From Veillonella montpellierensis DSM 17217 (GTDB taxonomy: Bacteria > Bacillota > Negativicutes > Veillonellales > Veillonellaceae), in the NCBI RefSeq assembly GCF_000426745.1, contig NZ_AUFY01000007.1:1-64000 (forward strand): DNA of 64,000 nt, read 5' to 3'. Positions 24,922 to 33,816 of this stretch are shown here, one piece after another. A model generated the notes under the pieces. It searched no databases and was not told the DNA's origin. It saw nothing but the letters and a program-made list of their open reading frames with translations. The first letter of the stretch is position 1, and every line of letters starts with the position of its first letter. The position numbers and the translations under genes are program-made.

Positions 24922-26193
24922 ATGTTTATAGACCGTGCTAGAATTTTTGTAAAAGCTGGCGATGGCGGCGATGGTATGAGTAGTTTTCGCCGTGAAAAAT
25001 ATGTGCCTAATGGAGGCCCTAGTGGTGGTGATGGAGGCAGAGGTGCCGATATCATTTTACAAGCCGATAAAAATATTAATACCTTGGTAGACTTTCGATA
25101 CAAACGGTTATTTAAAGCACCAGCTGGAGAAAATGGACAAAGTGCAGGTAAGTATGGGCGTGGTGCAGAACCTATGGTTATCCCCGTTCCCTTGGGTACA
25201 GTCGTTAAGGAAGAAGAAATGGGTAAGATTTTTTGTGATCTAACAGAAGATGGACAAACCTTTGTGATTGCTAAAGGTGGTCGAGGTGGTCGAGGCAATA
25301 TTCACTTTCAAACCAGTGCGAATCGGGCCCCTACATTTGCAGAAAAAGGTGAACCAGGTGAAGAGTTTTGGTTACAATTGGAGTTAAAAGTATTGGCCGA
25401 TGTAGGCTTATTGGGGTATCCGAGCGTAGGCAAATCCAGCATTTTGCGAAAAGTGTCAGCTGCACAACCTGAAGTGGCGGCCTATCATTTCACGACATTG
25501 ACACCGGTGTTAGGTGTTGTGAACCTAGTAGATCATCGCAGTTTTGTTATGGCGGATATTCCAGGATTAATCGAAGGCGCCAGTGAAGGTGTTGGATTGG
25601 GGCATAATTTTTTGCGTCATATAGAACGTACGAACATTTTAATCCATGTCCTTGATGTATCGGGGATGGAAGGCCGTGATCCTAAAGCTGATTTTGCAGC
25701 TATTAATGAGGAATTAAAAAAATACTCTGAAAAATTAAGCCATAAAATGCAGATTATTGCATTGAATAAAATTGACCTAGTTGAAGACGAAAAACAGATT
25801 ACTGCTGTACGAGAATACTTTGAACATAAAGGGTATGAAGTATTTCTTATTAACGCCCTATCTGGAGAAGGGCTAACAGAATTAATGGAACGCGCGTATT
25901 ATTGGGTAGAAAACTTTGTGCCGGATCCAGAATCGAATGAGGATGTAGTTGTGTACGAGCCAAAACCAGAAGTGGAATTTGTGATTACACGAGGTGATGA
26001 TGCAGCATTTGTTATCACTGGTAAGCGTATTGAACGACTTGTGGCTATGACAAATATGGACGACGAACAATCACTTCGACGATTCCAACGCATTTGGCGA
26101 TATATGGAATTGGATAAAAAATTGAAAGAAAAAGGCTGTAAAGAAGGCGATGAAGTGCGAATTGGCGATGAAGTATTTACGTTCCAAGAGTAA
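24922..26193 (+). CDS. obgE: GTPase Obg/CgtA, ribosome assembly factor
   Basis: This 423-aa GTPase acts in 50S assembly and the stress response. The glycine-rich Obg fold (1-159, with SFRREKYVPNGGPSGGDGGRG), the G domain (P-loop GYPSVGKSS, DIPGLIEGAS switch II, NKIDL) and the C-terminal OCT domain (about 340-423) are all present. AAAAGGAAA precedes the ATG. It opens the obg-yhbY-proB-proA cluster. Confidence 0.97.
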   Translation: MFIDRARIFVKAGDGGDGMSSFRREKYVPNGGPSGGDGGRGADIILQADKNINTLVDFRYKRLFKAPAGENGQSAGKYGRGAEPMVIPVPLGTVVKEEEMGKIFCDLTEDGQTFVIAKGGRGGRGNIHFQTSANRAPTFAEKGEPGEEFWLQLELKVLADVGLLGYPSVGKSSILRKVSAAQPEVAAYHFTTLTPVLGVVNLVDHRSFVMADIPGLIEGASEGVGLGHNFLRHIERTNILIHVLDVSGMEGRDPKADFAAINEELKKYSEKLSHKMQIIALNKIDLVEDEKQITAVREYFEHKGYEVFLINALSGEGLTELMERAYYWVENFVPDPESNEDVVVYEPKPEVEFVITRGDDAAFVITGKRIERLVAMTNMDDEQSLRRFQRIWRYMELDKKLKEKGCKEGDEVRIGDEVFTFQE

Positions 26194-26203
26194 AGGAGAT
26201 ATG

Positions 26204-26488
26204 ATGAAAGGTAAACAAAAAAGATTTTTACGGGCGTTGGCAAGTACGATGGCACCAGTTGTTATGATTGGAAAAAATGGTTTGGAAAATTCCGTAATTG
26301 ATAGTGCTAGAGCTGCTTTATTAGCACGAGAACTGATTAAAGTAAAAAACTTGTCAAATAGTCCAGAGGATAAGGATGTATTTCAAACGCTAGCAGATAT
26401 GCTAGGTGCAGAATTAGTACAAGTCATTGGCAATAATGGCGTTATCTATAAGGCAAAACAAGAGCCTAAGATTATTCTTCCTAATTAG
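26204..26488 (+). CDS. yhbY: YhbY/CRM-domain RNA-binding protein
   Basis: This 94-aa single CRM domain protein associates with pre-50S ribosomes. Characteristic features are KGKQKRFLRALASTM, the GKNGLENSVI loop (GxxG-type) and the terminal VQVIGNNGVIYK. AAAGGAG 5 nt upstream supports ATG 26204 over the adjacent ATG 26201. It follows obgE by 10 bp, consistent with a shared ribosome-assembly role. Confidence 0.92.
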   Translation: MKGKQKRFLRALASTMAPVVMIGKNGLENSVIDSARAALLARELIKVKNLSNSPEDKDVFQTLADMLGAELVQVIGNNGVIYKAKQEPKIILPN

Positions 26489-26519
26489 TAGTTACTGGTA
26501 GAGCATTTGAGGTGTATAT

Positions 26520-27641
26520 ATGAGAGGCGCATTGCAGCAGGCTAAACGTATTGTTGTTAAAGTAGGAAGTAGTACATTAACATATCCGAGTGGCCATTTG
26601 AATTTACATCGTATGGAAGCCTTGGTAAAAGAGATTTCAGATTTAGCCAATCAAGGTAAAGAGATGATCCTCGTTTCTTCGGGCGCCGTAGGTGCAGGAC
26701 TAGCACCATTAGGGTTTGATAAAAAACCGACAGATATGATTTTAAAACAAGCTGCCGCTGCTGTGGGGCAAGGCGTTTTATTGCATATGTATGAAAAGCT
26801 ATTTCGTGAATATGGTAGAACGGTAGGCCAAGTATTATTAACTAGAGAAGATAGCGTATCACATCGTCACTATTTAAATTTGCGTAATACCTTGATGGCC
26901 TTGTTAAATTTAGGTGTTATTCCGATTATTAATGAAAATGATGTGGTAGCCATTGATGAATTTAAGATTGGTGATAATGATCAGTTATCGGCACATGTAG
27001 CTAGCATTGTGGAAGCAGACTTGTTAATTGTTTTATCAGATATAGATGGATTGTATACGGCGAATCCTCAGAAGGATAGAACGGCTACCATCATAGAAAC
27101 TGTTGAAACAATTACACCTCATTTGTATGATATTGCTGGCGGTGCCGGCTCTGGATTAGGAACGGGAGGCATGTATACTAAAATACAAGCTGCACATATT
27201 GCTACTAATTCGGGCATTCACATGGTCATCGCTTCTGGCGAACGAGAAGAAAATATTCGTGATATTGTACTAGGCAAACCGGTAGGTACTCACTTTTTAC
27301 CTATCGATACGCATCCACATACTAAAAAGCGATGGATGGCATTTGGGGCCCGATTAAAAGGGTCTATTACCATTGATGAAGGATGTGCCAAGGCTGTTCT
27401 TGACAAAGGATCGAGTATTTTACCAGCAGGTATTATCGGTACGACAGGTACTTTTAGTGAAGGCGAAACAGTTAGCATCTATCATAAGGATAGAGAAATT
27501 GCGCGAGGAATTGTTAATTATTCGTGTCATGATATTAATGCGATTAAAGGTGCACAAACTAAAATGATTCCTCAACTTTTGCAAGTGAATACGGTATATG
27601 ATGAAGTAATTCATCGTGATAATTTAGTGATATTGAGGTAG
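26520..27641 (+). CDS. proB: Glutamate 5-kinase with C-terminal PUA domain
   Basis: This 373-aa enzyme phosphorylates glutamate in the first step of proline synthesis. It has an amino-acid kinase domain (about 1-260, KVGSSTL and VSSGAVGAG) and a PUA domain (about 280-365), the full-length form that is usually feedback-inhibited by proline. It is followed 7 bp later by proA, so the first two steps of proline synthesis are coupled. Confidence 0.96.
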   Translation: MRGALQQAKRIVVKVGSSTLTYPSGHLNLHRMEALVKEISDLANQGKEMILVSSGAVGAGLAPLGFDKKPTDMILKQAAAAVGQGVLLHMYEKLFREYGRTVGQVLLTREDSVSHRHYLNLRNTLMALLNLGVIPIINENDVVAIDEFKIGDNDQLSAHVASIVEADLLIVLSDIDGLYTANPQKDRTATIIETVETITPHLYDIAGGAGSGLGTGGMYTKIQAAHIATNSGIHMVIASGEREENIRDIVLGKPVGTHFLPIDTHPHTKKRWMAFGARLKGSITIDEGCAKAVLDKGSSILPAGIIGTTGTFSEGETVSIYHKDREIARGIVNYSCHDINAIKGAQTKMIPQLLQVNTVYDEVIHRDNLVILR

Positions 27642-27648
27642 AGTCAGT

Positions 27649-28926
27649 ATGGACATAGAAATAGATGTAATGAAAGAATATACTGCTATTTGTACTTCTA
27701 TGGGACAAGCAGCAAAACAAGCCGCCGCCACACTGCAACTCTTGTCTACCGAGGATAGGAATGGCATTGTCTTGGCGATAGCCGACACATTGAAACGATA
27801 TAGTGGTGATATAGTTAAGGCGAATGAGCTTGATATGAAGCGTGCTAAGTTAGCTGGCATAAGTACGACGATGCTCGATCGCCTGCGGGTCGATGAAAAA
27901 CGAATTTCAGAGATGGTGGAAGGCGTACGTCAAGTAGCTGACTTGGAGGAGCCTATCGGTGGTATATTAGAAACTATTCATCGTCCGAATGGACTAATGA
28001 TTGAAAAGAAAGCTGTACCATTAGGGGTAGTGGCTATGATTTATGAAGCAAGACCCAATGTGACGGTAGATGCGGCCGTATTATGCTTGAAAAGTGGAAA
28101 TGCAGCTATCCTTCGTGGTGGAAAAGAAGCGATGGAAACAAATAAGGCCATTGTCGCATTTATTCAAAAAACATTAGTGGACGTAGGACTTCCCAAAAAA
28201 GCGGTTCAATTAGTACCTATAACAGATAGAGCTGTGGTGCCTATACTATTAAAACAACGAGAGTATATTGATGTGGCTATACCTCGTGGGGGTGCTGGCT
28301 TGATTCAACGTGTGGTGGCCTCAAGTACCGTGCCTGTCATTGAAACGGGAAGTGGAGTATGTCATATTTATGTAGATGAACAGGCGGATTATAAGAAAGT
28401 ATTGCCGATTATTATCAATGCAAAAGTGCAGCGTCCATCGGTGTGTAATGCGGTAGAAACCTTGTTGATACACCGTGATAGAGTGGAAGATTGCTTGTTA
28501 CCTATTTGCGAGGCCTTAGGAGAACAGGGCGTCATTATTTATGGTGATACTACTGTATGCAGTTACTATGATAAAAGTAATTTGGCGAGTGATATAGCGT
28601 GGTCTACGGAATATAATGATTTGATGATTAATATCAAAGTGGTCGACTCACTTGCACAGGCCATCGAACACATTAACACATATGGCACACATCATTCAGA
28701 ATGCATTATTACAGAAGATGAAACAGGAGCGACAGTATTTATGAACTCTGTTGATGCGGCAGTGGTATATGTGAATGCGTCTACACGTTTTACTGATGGA
28801 TTTGAGTTTGGCTTTGGTGCAGAAATTGGTATTAGTACGCAGAAGCTGCATAGCCGTGGACCTATGGGATTACAGGCCTTAACATCCTATAAATATTATG
28901 TACATGGCAAGGGGCAAATACGGTGA
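27649..28926 (+). CDS. proA: Gamma-glutamyl phosphate reductase
   Basis: This 425-aa NADPH-dependent reductase makes glutamate-5-semialdehyde. The catalytic cysteine lies in QRPSVCNAVETLL, and IPRGGAGLI, HRPNGLMIEKKAVPLGV and the C-terminal RGPMGLQALTSYKYYVHGKGQIR pattern are typical. ATG 27649 follows GAGGTAGAG. An ATG at 27670 is a weaker alternative. The stop overlaps the GTG of a small membrane protein gene (GTGA, 28923-28926). Confidence 0.96.
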   Translation: MDIEIDVMKEYTAICTSMGQAAKQAAATLQLLSTEDRNGIVLAIADTLKRYSGDIVKANELDMKRAKLAGISTTMLDRLRVDEKRISEMVEGVRQVADLEEPIGGILETIHRPNGLMIEKKAVPLGVVAMIYEARPNVTVDAAVLCLKSGNAAILRGGKEAMETNKAIVAFIQKTLVDVGLPKKAVQLVPITDRAVVPILLKQREYIDVAIPRGGAGLIQRVVASSTVPVIETGSGVCHIYVDEQADYKKVLPIIINAKVQRPSVCNAVETLLIHRDRVEDCLLPICEALGEQGVIIYGDTTVCSYYDKSNLASDIAWSTEYNDLMINIKVVDSLAQAIEHINTYGTHHSECIITEDETGATVFMNSVDAAVVYVNASTRFTDGFEFGFGAEIGISTQKLHSRGPMGLQALTSYKYYVHGKGQIR

Positions 28927-29117
28927 TACAGCGATTCATAGCTATGGTAGAAGCATATTATAAATACATACAAACAGATAAAGGTCGTTATGAGTGGATA
29001 TCGTATGGACAAGCAATCTTAATGGTGCTAATTATTAGTATTCTTATCTATGCTGTACTTGTATATATAGAAATAGGTACAGTACCATATAACTTAGTAA
29101 AACCTATAGGCACATAG
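28923..29117 (+). CDS. 64-aa single-pass membrane protein, translationally coupled to proA
   Basis: I do not recognise this gene. It starts at GTG 28923, sharing GTGA with the proA stop, and encodes an amphipathic basic N-terminus, one clear membrane helix (about 31-50, QAILMVLIISILIYAVLVYI) and a short hydrophilic tail ending LVKPIGT. The 4-bp overlap is good evidence that it is translated. In many Firmicutes nadD sits at this place, before yqeK; here it is absent. Confidence 0.6.
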   Translation: MIQRFIAMVEAYYKYIQTDKGRYEWISYGQAILMVLIISILIYAVLVYIEIGTVPYNLVKPIGT

Positions 29118-29413
29118 TCTTGTTGACCATATGTATTCTAGTATGGAGCATGTATACATTGCTAGATATGAGATATAGGGCATTACGTAGTATGAATATA
29201 GTACGTATTAGTGGCCTATGAAGATTAGACAAGTTTGTGTATACAGTGGAGTATCAATTATAAGTGTGAATACAATGGTTGTATGCGTAGACTGTTGTAT
29301 AGAAGACTTAGCGTATCTAATAGTATGAGTGATATTACTTATTATAGGTGTATGATATATCTAGATTAGTGTGATACATCATCTACCTATGAAAACAGAA
29401 AGGTTCTAGGACA

Positions 29414-30013
29414 GTGACATTTGAAGAAATTTATCAAGATTTATCGAGAAAACTCACACCGAAACGCTTTACCCATAGTATAGGTGTGACTGATATGGCT
29501 GAAACACTAGCTAAGCGCTATGGTGCGGATCCTACACAAGCTAGATTGGCAGGCTTGTTACATGATTGTGCTAAAGAACTTTCATTAGCAGAGATGCATA
29601 GATGGTTACAAGTGGCGAATGAAGTGGTCGATTCACAAATGATGAAAGATGGGGCCTTACTACATGGTGTTGTAGGCGCTATTGTGGCGAATTATGTTTA
29701 TCATGTGACAGACACAGAAATACTCGAAGCTATTCGCGTGCACACCACAGGAAAAATAGGTATGTCAACCTTAGATAAAATTATATTTGTAGCAGATTAT
29801 ATCGAAGTGAATCGTGATTTTGACGGGGTAGATAGATTGCGAGAATTAGCTAACACTGATCTAGATCAAGCTGTATTAGGAGGCTATGATAATACGATTT
29901 CTTTTTTAATACAACAAAAAAAAGAAATTTATAGCACCACTATATTAGGTCGCAATGATATTATTTTCAGACTTCATCATTGTCATGTGAGTGAGGGTGC
30001 ATTCTATGAATAA
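29414..30013 (+). CDS. yqeK: YqeK-type HD phosphohydrolase (bis(5'-nucleosyl)-tetraphosphatase)
   Basis: This 199-aa HD-domain enzyme belongs to the YqeK family, which cleaves Ap4A symmetrically. HSIGVTDMAETLAKRYG, GLLHDCAKELS (HD pair), HGVVGA and FVADYIE are the metal-binding and family motifs. Start: GTG 29414 with an AGGA a few bases upstream. It overlaps the LCP gene by 8 bp. YqeK normally follows nadD, which is missing here. Confidence 0.9.
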   Translation: MTFEEIYQDLSRKLTPKRFTHSIGVTDMAETLAKRYGADPTQARLAGLLHDCAKELSLAEMHRWLQVANEVVDSQMMKDGALLHGVVGAIVANYVYHVTDTEILEAIRVHTTGKIGMSTLDKIIFVADYIEVNRDFDGVDRLRELANTDLDQAVLGGYDNTISFLIQQKKEIYSTTILGRNDIIFRLHHCHVSEGAFYE

Positions 30014-31097
30014 GGAAGAACAAGAAATAGAAAAGGACCAACAACGACGACGAAAACGGCGACGTAGACAGCGACGCTCCACATCGTTTCGTTGGAAACG
30101 GTTATTTGGAATTATATTGGCCTTGTTGATTATTTGTGGTGTTACGATAGCAGGTGTTAACCATGTGGTATCTCTATTTACTGATAAAAATGAGACGGCC
30201 TCTACTACAGAGACACAGACCTTGATGAGTACTACACCATTAAAACAACAAGCCTTAGATAAGCCTATGTATATATTAGTTGTGGGGCGTGACAATGAAC
30301 ATCCAACTCAAGGTGATGCTTTATTTTTAGTATCTGTCAATAAAGAACAGAACAATGTAGATGTTATAGGGATTCCATCAAATAGTAAAATTGAAAGTCG
30401 CGATAAGAAAACGGCAGAAACAATTAATACTATTTATAGTACCGGAGGCATAGATCTTACAAAGGCTGTTGTAGAAGACATTTTTCATATTACCATTCCA
30501 TACTATATGATTGTAGATGAAGATTCTTTTAAACAATCTTTACAAGTGTTAGGAACACCAGATTTCTTCGTGGAAACGGATATGTACCATACAGATGCTA
30601 CTAGTGGCATACAAGATATTCAAATTGCTAAAGGGTATCAGGCTTTGTCAGCGGATAGTGCCTATGGCTATATGCGCTATGCCGATGATGGCAATGATAT
30701 GTTAGGTCGTATGCAACGACAAGAACGATTTATGAAAGCCATATTAAATTCCTATGATGCATCCTATACGATTACTAAACTATGGCATATATGGCGTATA
30801 TGGGATCATTATGAAAGTAATATTAGCACATTTGATATGATGCGCTTAGCATTTTCTTTGCGTACATTGCCTCAAGATAATATTCACTACTATATTTTGG
30901 CAGGTACTAAAGAAGTATTGCCATCAGCACAGGAAGTATGGACTATTAATCCTACTGATGCACAACGGTTGATTGGCATTACGATGGGCACTGTATCTCC
31001 AGATGAAAATACTGATGAAATGGAAGTGGTTCATTCTTCTAAAAATAAAAAAGTAGATGATGTGGATACGGATCTGACTAAGGAACAAGGCATATAG
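30006..31097 (+). CDS. LytR-CpsA-Psr (LCP) family membrane protein
   Basis: This 363-aa protein has a very basic cytoplasmic N-terminus (RRRKRRRRQRR, about 11-22), one membrane helix (about 34-53), then an LCP domain (about 90-280: ILVVGRDNE, GDALFLVSVNKEQNNVDVIGIPSNS, GYQALSADSAYGYMRYADDGNDMLGRMQRQE). LCP proteins transfer glycopolymers from lipid carriers to peptidoglycan. The usual RxDT/D residues are only partly preserved (GR-DNE). Start ATG 30006 lies inside yqeK. What polymer it attaches in this diderm is unknown. Confidence 0.85.
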   Translation: MNKEEQEIEKDQQRRRKRRRRQRRSTSFRWKRLFGIILALLIICGVTIAGVNHVVSLFTDKNETASTTETQTLMSTTPLKQQALDKPMYILVVGRDNEHPTQGDALFLVSVNKEQNNVDVIGIPSNSKIESRDKKTAETINTIYSTGGIDLTKAVVEDIFHITIPYYMIVDEDSFKQSLQVLGTPDFFVETDMYHTDATSGIQDIQIAKGYQALSADSAYGYMRYADDGNDMLGRMQRQERFMKAILNSYDASYTITKLWHIWRIWDHYESNISTFDMMRLAFSLRTLPQDNIHYYILAGTKEVLPSAQEVWTINPTDAQRLIGITMGTVSPDENTDEMEVVHSSKNKKVDDVDTDLTKEQGI

Positions 31098-31137
31098 TAG
31101 TAATAATTGTTGATAACACATAGAAAGGAGACGTATA

Positions 31138-31167
31138 GTGACGAGCGTACGTACCTATACGATATAA
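31138..31167 (+). CDS. Possible 9-codon leader ORF before rsfS
   Basis: AAAGGAG (31122-31128) is the only good ribosome binding site before rsfS and is spaced 9 nt from GTG 31138, which opens MTSVRTYTI then TAA (31165-31167). The rsfS ATG follows after two bases (TAA-TA-ATG). Ribosomes terminating the leader could restart on rsfS. It may be a translational-coupling device rather than a functional peptide. Confidence 0.4.
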   Translation: MTSVRTYTI

Positions 31168-31169
31168 TA

Positions 31170-31532
31170 ATGAAAAATAAATTAGATATTCAAGACAGTG
31201 TATTAAATTTAGCACAAGCAGCATTTGATAAAAAAGGGACTGATATAAAAATACTCGATATGGAGACAGTTTCCTTTATGAGTGATTATTTTTTAATTGC
31301 CACAGCGAGTAATAGTAAACAATCACAAAGCATTGCTGATGAAATAGAAGATAAGGCTGCATTAGAAGGCCTTACGGTTCTGCATCGTGAAGGATACCGT
31401 GAAGGAGAGTGGATCTTACTGGATTTTGGCGATATTATTTGTCATGTTTTTGGAAATGATGAATCGCGTAGATTTTATGGGTTAGAACAACTTTGGAGTG
31501 ATGCTATAGAAGTAGAATTTGAGGGGGTTTAA
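31170..31532 (+). CDS. rsfS: Ribosomal silencing factor RsfS
   Basis: This 120-aa protein binds L14 (uL14) and blocks subunit joining under starvation. The family core is intact: ILDMETVSFMSDYFLIATASNSKQSQSIADEIE, then GYREGEWILLDFGDIICHVFGNDESRRFYGLEQLW. Start is set at ATG 31170 on family length; the frame remains open further upstream but has no valid start after the ribosome binding site. It follows yqeK and LCP in the standard order. Confidence 0.93.
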   Translation: MKNKLDIQDSVLNLAQAAFDKKGTDIKILDMETVSFMSDYFLIATASNSKQSQSIADEIEDKAALEGLTVLHREGYREGEWILLDFGDIICHVFGNDESRRFYGLEQLWSDAIEVEFEGV

Positions 31533-31535
31533 TCT

Positions 31536-32441
31536 ATGGCGAGTGCTTTATTAGAAAATACGATTGCCACCTTACAAGTATTGCGTACTAGTGAACAAGG
31601 TGCCTTTCTTGATGGAAAGACGGGCAATACTAATGACGACATTTTATTGCATAAGGATCAACAAGTGCACCCCGTATCTATTGGTGATATGGTAGAAGTA
31701 TTCTTATATAAGGATCCTAAGGGACGCCTTACAGCGAGTATGAGATTGCCTGCTATGAAAATAGGACAAATCGGTTACACTCATGTGATTAATACGACTA
31801 ATTTTGGCGCCTTTGTAGAAGTGGGGACAGAACGGGGAATTTTTATGCCCCATGCAGAAATGCGTGGTAGGCCACAAATTGGGGAAAAAGTTTGGGTACG
31901 TCTGTATGAAGATAAATCAGGACGATTAGCCGTATCCATGGATGTAGACGATGCGATGCGACGGGCCTCTAAACCAGCTACAGAAGCAGAAATTGGTCAA
32001 ACTGTACAAGGAGCTGTGTATAATATAACCAGTGATGGGGCTTTTGTTATCACTCCAGAACGATGGATTGCTTTTTTACATCGTTCTGAAATGATAGGTT
32101 CTATTAAAGTGGGAGAAATGATTTCTGCACGCATTACATTTAAGCGCCACGATGGCCGTGTGAATGTATCGATGAGACCAGTTAAAGAAAAAGCCTTAGT
32201 AACTGATGGAGATACCATTATGCATTATTTATATATACGTAATGGTAAGATGCCCTATAGTGACAAATCGGCAGCCGATATTATTAATGATACGTTTCAT
32301 ATTAGCAAAGCGGCTTTTAAACGTGCCTTAGGTCATCTTATGAAAGAACAGAAAGTGGTTCAAAAGGATGGATGGACATTCTTAACAGAAATAGGATCTA
32401 ACTTTTTAAAAGAAACTATGACGCATAGAGATACTAATTGA
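31536..32441 (+). CDS. cvfB: CvfB-family S1-domain RNA-binding protein
   Basis: This 301-aa protein has three S1-type domains (about 5-70, 75-140, 148-215) and a C-terminal winged helix (about 225-290), the CvfB/YitL plan. CvfB binds RNA and affects virulence-factor expression in Staphylococcus aureus. GFAFV-type S1 cores are visible (NFGAFVEVGTERGIFMPH, SDGAFVITPERWIAFLH). GAGGGGG precedes the ATG; the gap to rsfS is 3 bp. Confidence 0.9.
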   Translation: MASALLENTIATLQVLRTSEQGAFLDGKTGNTNDDILLHKDQQVHPVSIGDMVEVFLYKDPKGRLTASMRLPAMKIGQIGYTHVINTTNFGAFVEVGTERGIFMPHAEMRGRPQIGEKVWVRLYEDKSGRLAVSMDVDDAMRRASKPATEAEIGQTVQGAVYNITSDGAFVITPERWIAFLHRSEMIGSIKVGEMISARITFKRHDGRVNVSMRPVKEKALVTDGDTIMHYLYIRNGKMPYSDKSAADIINDTFHISKAAFKRALGHLMKEQKVVQKDGWTFLTEIGSNFLKETMTHRDTN

Positions 32442-32458
32442 GATTAGAGGATATGTAG

Positions 32459-33799
32459 ATGAAAATTATTGTAGTTGGTGCTGGTAAAGTTGGCTATTCA
32501 TTGGCACAAAGACTAATACAAGATGAACATGATGTCTATATTATTGAAAAATCAAAAGAACGGATTTACACATTAAAAACTACGTTGGATGTAAATATTG
32601 TCCAAGGAAATGGAGCTAGTTTATCACTATTACAAGAAATCGGGATGGATGATGTAGGCATGCTGATTGCTGTGACTGATTCGGATGAAGTTAATATGCT
32701 AGCCTGTGCCATTGCTAAGATTGGTGGCATTCCAAAAACGATTGCACGTATACGTGATAATGACTATTTAACTAAAGAAAATGAATTGATTCATGAACAA
32801 CTAGGCGTTGATTTATTTATTAATCCTGAGATGGTAACGGCCCAAGAATTATTTCAAATATTGGAAACACCAGCTGCTTTGGGCGTAGAAGATTTTGCTA
32901 AAGGTGCTGTACGTCTTATGGAATTTAAAGTACGCGATGACTTGCCTATTTTAGGTGAACCATTAAAAAATATTCAATTTCCTGGGAGTGTACTGGTGGT
33001 AGGTATCTTGCGTGGAGGAGAGATGATTATTCCTCATGGTGAAAGTTGCCTATATCCTAATGATAGTGTCTTTTTCTTAGGTTCCACAGAAGGCATTGAA
33101 GAATTAGAAAGCACCTTATTTGTAGAGTCGCGCACCTTAGTCAATCGTGTATGTATTGTAGGCGCTAGCTTGATAGGGAGAAATTTAACAAAACTGTTAG
33201 AGAAAGCGGGCTATAAAGTTAAAGTCATTGAAAAAGATATGGCTCGATGTGAACAGTTAGCGATGGAAGTGACGGATGCTATGGTCATTTGTGGCGATGG
33301 CACTGATGCGGACTTGCTCGTAGCAGAAGAAATTTCAGACTGCGATGTCATGATTTGTTTAACCAATGATGATAAATTAAATTTATTAGTGGCCTTATTA
33401 GGAAAGCATTTAGGAATTCCTAAAACACTAGTTCGTGTAGGACGACCTGAATATATTACCCTTATGGAGCAAGTAGGAATTGATGTTGTGTTCTCGCCAC
33501 GGTTATTAACATCTGGAGAAATTCTTCGATTTGTTCGTAAAGGAGAAGGATTGATTAGTATATCTACGTTTGAAGGTGCTAAAGCAGAGGCAGTGGAAAT
33601 TAAAATTAGTCCTACTTCTCCCGTTGTAGGAAAAGCATTAAAAGATGTGAAATTGCCAGGGAAAGGCTTGGTAGGAGCTATTGTGCGTGACAATAAAACG
33701 ATTGTTCCTACAGGGGCTACTGTTGTCTTTGAAGGGGATCATATTATTATTTTTACATTACCAGAATTCGTCAATAAATTATTGAAATATTTGCAATAA
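32459..33799 (+). CDS. trkA: Trk system potassium uptake protein TrkA
   Basis: This 446-aa peripheral protein gates TrkH. It has two RCK/KTN halves, each with a Rossmann NAD site (VVGAGKVGYSLAQ at 4-16 and IVGASLIGRNLTK near 232) and a TrkA_C domain. Double-length TrkA is the gamma-proteobacterial/Negativicute type rather than the single-domain KtrA. The trkH gene follows after 17 bp. Confidence 0.95.
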   Translation: MKIIVVGAGKVGYSLAQRLIQDEHDVYIIEKSKERIYTLKTTLDVNIVQGNGASLSLLQEIGMDDVGMLIAVTDSDEVNMLACAIAKIGGIPKTIARIRDNDYLTKENELIHEQLGVDLFINPEMVTAQELFQILETPAALGVEDFAKGAVRLMEFKVRDDLPILGEPLKNIQFPGSVLVVGILRGGEMIIPHGESCLYPNDSVFFLGSTEGIEELESTLFVESRTLVNRVCIVGASLIGRNLTKLLEKAGYKVKVIEKDMARCEQLAMEVTDAMVICGDGTDADLLVAEEISDCDVMICLTNDDKLNLLVALLGKHLGIPKTLVRVGRPEYITLMEQVGIDVVFSPRLLTSGEILRFVRKGEGLISISTFEGAKAEAVEIKISPTSPVVGKALKDVKLPGKGLVGAIVRDNKTIVPTGATVVFEGDHIIIFTLPEFVNKLLKYLQ

Positions 33800-33816
33800 A
33801 TTAAGTGAGAATCATT

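Noticed and set aside
29118-29413. Decayed nadD gene between proA and yqeK
   Set aside because: No remnant of the GGTFDPIHxGH motif or of a homologous frame was seen on either strand.
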